Shown here one piece after another: positions 4,944 through 7,847 of a DNA stretch of 7,847 bases (position 1 is its first letter; each line of letters begins with the position of its first letter). The notes under the pieces are model-generated. The model was not told the DNA's origin, searched no databases, and saw nothing but the letters and a program-made list of their open reading frames with translations. The stretch is taken from assembly GCA_012729935.1 (NCBI GenBank), contig JAAYBY010000231.1:1-7847 (forward strand), written 5' to 3'. The position numbers were made by a program, and so were the translations under genes. The DNA comes from Clostridiaceae bacterium (lineage in GTDB: Bacteria > Bacillota > Clostridia > Saccharofermentanales > UBA5734).

Positions 4944-6428
4944 ATGAACATGAACATGATCGGCATTGATCTGGGAACCACTGGCTGTAAAAGCATGATT
5001 TTCAACGATCAGGGCGAGATTCTGGCTGAGCGATATGCTGAGTATGAACTGGATCACACCTCTGAAGGATATATTGAACAGGATGCTGAAATCTGGTGGA
5101 TACTGGTTCAGCAGGTCATCCGCGAATGTGTCTCGGAAGCAGGCGCGAATGCTGCCCGGGATGTCCGCGGCGTCAGCGTCAGTTCCCAGGGCATCTCGTT
5201 TGTCCCCGTTGATGAATCAGGTCACACGCTGGCACCCGCGATCAGCTGGCTGGACAACCGGTCTGTCGGGCAGACCCGCCAAATCCGGCAGTTTTTTTCA
5301 GAATCCGAAATCTTCACACGAACCGGCAAGCGAATCAGCCCTGCTTACACCTTGCCGAAACTTATGTGGCTGAAACAGCATAAACCATCCGTTTACAACA
5401 AGGCGACGAGATTTTTACTGCCGCTTGATTTTATCACGGAGCGGCTGACCGGTGTGGTCTGTACGGATTATGCGATGGCCTCTGGTACGATGGCTTTCAA
5501 TATCCGGACAGGCCAGTGGGATGATCTGATTCTGCAGACCTGCGGCATTGATCGTCAGAAGCTGCCGCCGGTAGCTGTAACCGGCAGCCGTGTCGGAACC
5601 CTGAAACCAGCAGTTGCCCGATCGCTGGGGCTGCCTGATTCCGTTGCTGTTTTTCTTGGGACACAGGACCAGAAATGCGCAGCACTGGCGGCTGGTATTG
5701 AGCCCGGCGTGGCAACCATTTCCCTCGGCACAGCGAGCGCGATCACGACGATGAGCCATCACCCGATCCTTGATCAGGCGATGCGAATCCCTTGCTTTGC
5801 CCTGGGTGCGGATCGCTGGGTTCTGGAATCCGTGATCGGGACAGCCAGCGTAACCTTCAAATGGCTGCGCAAAACCATGATGTCCGATCTGAGTTATTCA
5901 GAAATGGATGATCTGGCTGAACAGGCCCCGATCGGATCGAATGGTGTTCAGTTTTATCCGCATTTTGAAGGTGCGGGAAGTCCGTTCTGGCGCAGTGATC
6001 TGCGCGGCTCTTATCAGGGACTGTCGCTGGCAGCCAGTCGAAATGATATCATTCGTGCCCTTCTGGAAGGCATCGCGTTCCAGATCAAGACAAATCTGCT
6101 TGTCCAGGAAGACATAACCGGCATCCCGATTCATACCATCCGCATCTTTGGCGGCGGATCGAAGAGTGATTTATGGTGTGCCATCATTGCTGCTGTGAGC
6201 GGTATACCGGTTGAACAGATGGAAGCTGAGATTGCCAATCTCGGTGCCGGACTTCTGGCACTGCAGGCGCTGACCGAAGGAGAAGCCCGCGGGATTGAAA
6301 CGTTGACAAAGCCCATCTGCGTCTTTGAACCTGATCCGCTGCAGCATGATCGTTATCAGCCTTTTTACACCACATACCGTCAAACAGAAAACATTATCAC
6401 ACAATTAACAAAGTCCAGCGGTAAATAG
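4944..6428 (+). CDS. FGGY-family carbohydrate kinase (xylulokinase-like)
   Basis: The 494-residue cytoplasmic enzyme transfers phosphate from ATP to a sugar or polyol. The N-terminal ATPase motif is IGIDLGTTGCKS (6-17). The sugar-binding region VSVSSQGISFVPVD (77-90) and SWLDNR (101-106) differs from the GQMHG motif of classic xylulokinases. GTQDQKCAALAAG (239-251) carries the likely catalytic base Asp242. A second phosphate loop TISLGTASA (258-266) follows, and FGGGSKSDLW (402-411) with ANLGAGLLA (431-439) forms the adenosine-binding part. The length is normal. Three ATGs are available (4944, 4950, 4956) in a repeated ATGAAC. The GGAG at 4936-4939 is 4 nt from the first and 10 nt from the second, so a start at 4950 is also possible. 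The substrate is unknown. Position after the aldolase suggests it phosphorylates a product or intermediate of that pathway. Confidence 0.9.
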   Translation: MNMNMIGIDLGTTGCKSMIFNDQGEILAERYAEYELDHTSEGYIEQDAEIWWILVQQVIRECVSEAGANAARDVRGVSVSSQGISFVPVDESGHTLAPAISWLDNRSVGQTRQIRQFFSESEIFTRTGKRISPAYTLPKLMWLKQHKPSVYNKATRFLLPLDFITERLTGVVCTDYAMASGTMAFNIRTGQWDDLILQTCGIDRQKLPPVAVTGSRVGTLKPAVARSLGLPDSVAVFLGTQDQKCAALAAGIEPGVATISLGTASAITTMSHHPILDQAMRIPCFALGADRWVLESVIGTASVTFKWLRKTMMSDLSYSEMDDLAEQAPIGSNGVQFYPHFEGAGSPFWRSDLRGSYQGLSLAASRNDIIRALLEGIAFQIKTNLLVQEDITGIPIHTIRIFGGGSKSDLWCAIIAAVSGIPVEQMEAEIANLGAGLLALQALTEGEARGIETLTKPICVFEPDPLQHDRYQPFYTTYRQTENIITQLTKSSGK

Positions 6429-6555
6429 TCAATAGACTTTTTACATATATGAACATTGAAAAGTGAATAGTTTCGAATCGAAAGTGAGGAAAAAGATTTC
6501 AGCAAACAAACCTGCTTGGGAACAAGCTCAAGCAGGTCGAATAGGCAGAACCATG
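6429..6555. other. Junction between the kinase gene and the IS110-family element
   Basis: These 127 bp hold an AT-rich start, a perfect TTTCGA-A-TCGAAA palindrome (6471-6483) and the terminator-like hairpin at 6504-6537. The outer end of the insertion element must lie somewhere here, but IS110-type elements usually lack long terminal inverted repeats and target duplications, so the exact boundary cannot be placed by eye. Confidence 0.5.
6504..6537 (-). terminator. Probable rho-independent terminator of the transposase gene
   Basis: On the minus strand the transcript leaves the transposase gene and meets CCTGCTTG (6536-6529) pairing with CAAGCAGG (6518-6511). The stem is extended by one A-T and one G-T pair around an 8-nt loop and is followed by TTTGTTT (6510-6504). 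An alternative smaller hairpin, GCTTG with CAAGC around GGAA (6514-6527 on the plus strand), uses the same bases. The first structure is the usual terminator shape, lying 19 nt past the stop codon. Confidence 0.5.
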
Positions 6556-7788
6556 CTAATCCTGCCTGGGAATATAGATGCGGTTGTCACGCAGCAGAGC
6601 GTAGACAACGCGGACAAATTTTCTGGCAGTCAAGACGAGTGCGCGTTTTCCTTTTGACCTGGGTGTCTCATCGTACTTACGGGCGAAGAATGCCTTTAGT
6701 TCGGGATCGTGCTTCCGAACATGGTTTGTTGCCTCGATGAGGTAATAGCGCAGATAACGGTTGCCACTGTGAACGAGGTGAGTCTGCTCGGCTTCAAACT
6801 TGCCTGACTGGTGTCTTGACCAGGAAAGACCGGCATAGTTGGCAAGAGCAGCCTGATCCTTGAACCGTGTGACATCCCCGACTTCGGCAAGAATACCTGC
6901 CGCATAAACGGGGCCAATTCCTTTTATCGATGTCAGCGTGTTGGGAATGCCTGTCATTTGAGTTTCGATGAGTTTGTCATAGTCCTTGAGTTGTTGAGTG
7001 TAGAAGCGAATCGTTTGAGCCTGCATGGCAAGAACCTGGTTGACCGAGTCCTGAATGGCTTTGGGCAAGCGGTAAGACGAGCGTGCAGCCTTCTGGATCT
7101 CTTTGGCCAAGGCTTCTGGATCAACAAAATGACCTTTACCCTTTTGGTTAAGGAATTCAGCAAGCTCTTCGAGAGGGGTATAGGCTATCTCATCAACGCT
7201 CTCAAATTCATTGACCAGCTCGATGGCAGTTGTACCAAAGTTGTCAGACAATGGTGAATCCTGAACCATGGTTGAGAATTTAAGAAACAAAGTCTGCAGG
7301 TAGCGATTTTTCTCTCGTGACAGGTCTTTAGCCACCTGGAACCTTGAACGGGTCAGTTTTTGCAAAGCCAGATACTTTTCATCCACGACAGTACCTTTCA
7401 GGCCTATACGCCCAAATCTCAAACTGTCGGCTATAACAAAAGCATCCATGCTGTCAGTCTTGGGAAGCTCTGAGTAAGATTTCTTGAAACGACTGACCTG
7501 CTTGGGATTTAAAAGCCTCACAACCTTCTCGGAACGAGGGATCTGATTTGTTTCGCGAAGGAACATGGCAATTTGGTCACCGTAGCAGCCAGTTGCTTCA
7601 AGACCAAAGTTGAAAAAGCTGACAGGTCGGGTACGTCTTGTTTCCAACAGTTGTTGCACAAGCTCGTGGCTGCCGGTAAGAGAATTCGCAAAGGAACGTT
7701 GCCACAGCTTGTTGCCAGAATGATCCATAACGTGAACCGAATTGCTTTGCTGACTGACATCAATGCCGATGAAAATTGTGCCTTCCAT
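6556..7788 (-). CDS. IS110-family transposase (DEDD recombinase)
   Basis: The 410-residue protein looks intact. The N-terminal RuvC-like domain shows GIDVSQQSN (Asp10), GLEATGCYG (Glu64) and KTDSMDAFVIAD (Asp112, Asp115), the DEDD set of this family. The middle is a predicted helical, coiled-coil-like stretch. The C-terminal domain has SIKGIGPVYAAGILAEVGD (about 287-305) and AGLSWSRHQSGKF, with Ser328 as the likely nucleophilic serine, followed by HSGNRYLR. The start is ATG 7788 because GGGAGGTG (7802-7795) lies about 7 nt upstream. GTG at 7797 lies inside that site. It is transcribed towards the kinase gene, convergent with it. With no frameshift or stop, the element may be active. Confidence 0.95.
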   Translation of the reverse strand: MEGTIFIGIDVSQQSNSVHVMDHSGNKLWQRSFANSLTGSHELVQQLLETRRTRPVSFFNFGLEATGCYGDQIAMFLRETNQIPRSEKVVRLLNPKQVSRFKKSYSELPKTDSMDAFVIADSLRFGRIGLKGTVVDEKYLALQKLTRSRFQVAKDLSREKNRYLQTLFLKFSTMVQDSPLSDNFGTTAIELVNEFESVDEIAYTPLEELAEFLNQKGKGHFVDPEALAKEIQKAARSSYRLPKAIQDSVNQVLAMQAQTIRFYTQQLKDYDKLIETQMTGIPNTLTSIKGIGPVYAAGILAEVGDVTRFKDQAALANYAGLSWSRHQSGKFEAEQTHLVHSGNRYLRYYLIEATNHVRKHDPELKAFFARKYDETPRSKGKRALVLTARKFVRVVYALLRDNRIYIPRQD

Positions 7789-7800
7789 ATGTTTCACCTC

Positions 7801-7820
7801 CCTTCAAAAAAGACTGAAGG
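7801..7820 (-). promoter_or_regulatory. Hairpin next to the transposase ribosome binding site
   Basis: CCTTCA (7801-7806) and TGAAGG (7815-7820) are exact 6-bp arms around 8 nt. On the minus-strand transcript the second arm runs into the GGGAGG ribosome binding site at 7802-7797, so the stem could damp translation of the transposase. The stem is short, and the role is inferred. Confidence 0.35.
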
Positions 7821-7847
7821 TCGGTTGAAAGCAAACGCCCTGGGCAC

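Larger units (their letters stand above)
6510..7847 (-). mobile_element. IS110-family insertion sequence, incomplete at the right window edge
   Basis: The element is recognised from its complete DEDD transposase. The 5' non-coding end upstream of the transposase runs beyond base 7847, and the downstream end lies between 6429 and about 6510; the limits given are minimal. No terminal inverted repeats were found between the two visible sides, as expected for many IS110 members. In the IS110 group the non-coding end next to the transposase start encodes a bridge RNA that guides target choice (established for IS621), so that part is probably just outside the window. The element sits directly behind the kinase gene and has not broken any gene visible here. 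Confidence 0.75.

Noticed and set aside
4944..4958. ATGAAC tandem repeat at the kinase start as a phase-variation tract
   Set aside because: Two 6-bp units keep the reading frame, so changes in number would not switch the gene off.
7836..7846. GCCC-T-GGGC palindrome at the right edge as part of a bridge RNA
   Set aside because: Only a 4-bp arm is visible and the sequence ends here, so no structure can be supported.
1..7847. CRISPR array, tRNA, rRNA or known riboswitch
   Set aside because: No regularly spaced direct repeats, cloverleaf or recognisable riboswitch core were seen on either strand.

Overview
The window looks like a chromosomal stretch of a mid-GC Bacillota bacterium (Clostridia, Erysipelotrichia or Lactobacillales relatives are all possible). 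The reasons are strong AGGAGG-type ribosome binding sites, sigma-A type promoters, a LacI/GalR regulator of the Gram-positive type and a peroxidase of the Ohr class. The species cannot be fixed from the sequence alone.

Layout from left to right. Bases 1-264 hold no supported gene. Next come a stand-alone organic hydroperoxide resistance gene (ohr, 265-684) and a first DHDPS/NAL-family aldolase-like gene (762-1682) with its own promoter and an inverted repeat around its ribosome binding site. A convergently oriented, translationally coupled pair of small genes of unknown function follows on the minus strand (1727-2170 and 2167-2643). It is separated by a 287-bp divergent regulatory region from a plus-strand cluster: a LacI-family regulator (2931-3935), a second, quite different DHDPS/NAL-family enzyme (3961-4848) and an FGGY carbohydrate kinase (4944-6428). 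An IS110-family transposase (6556-7788, minus strand) closes the window. Its upstream non-coding end runs off the right edge.

The central part (about 1.7-6.4 kb) reads as a compact locally controlled catabolic locus. The regulator gene is preceded by a good promoter with a CG-centred operator just past the predicted start point. A near-identical operator lies beside the predicted promoter of the divergent pair, 157 bp (about 15 helical turns) away, so one regulator could control both transcripts. The likely chemistry is a Schiff-base aldolase or dehydratase acting on a 2-keto sugar acid or related compound, plus phosphorylation of a sugar or polyol by the kinase. The substrate cannot be named, and no transporter is present in the window.

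The most novel content is the minus-strand pair. The two proteins align without gaps over 66 residues and share a CP motif and a late cysteine at almost the same spacing. They are therefore probably diverged tandem paralogues, faintly resembling the L-2-amino-thiazoline-4-carboxylate hydrolase-like fold. Their divergent arrangement with the regulator-aldolase-kinase cluster suggests a role in the same pathway.
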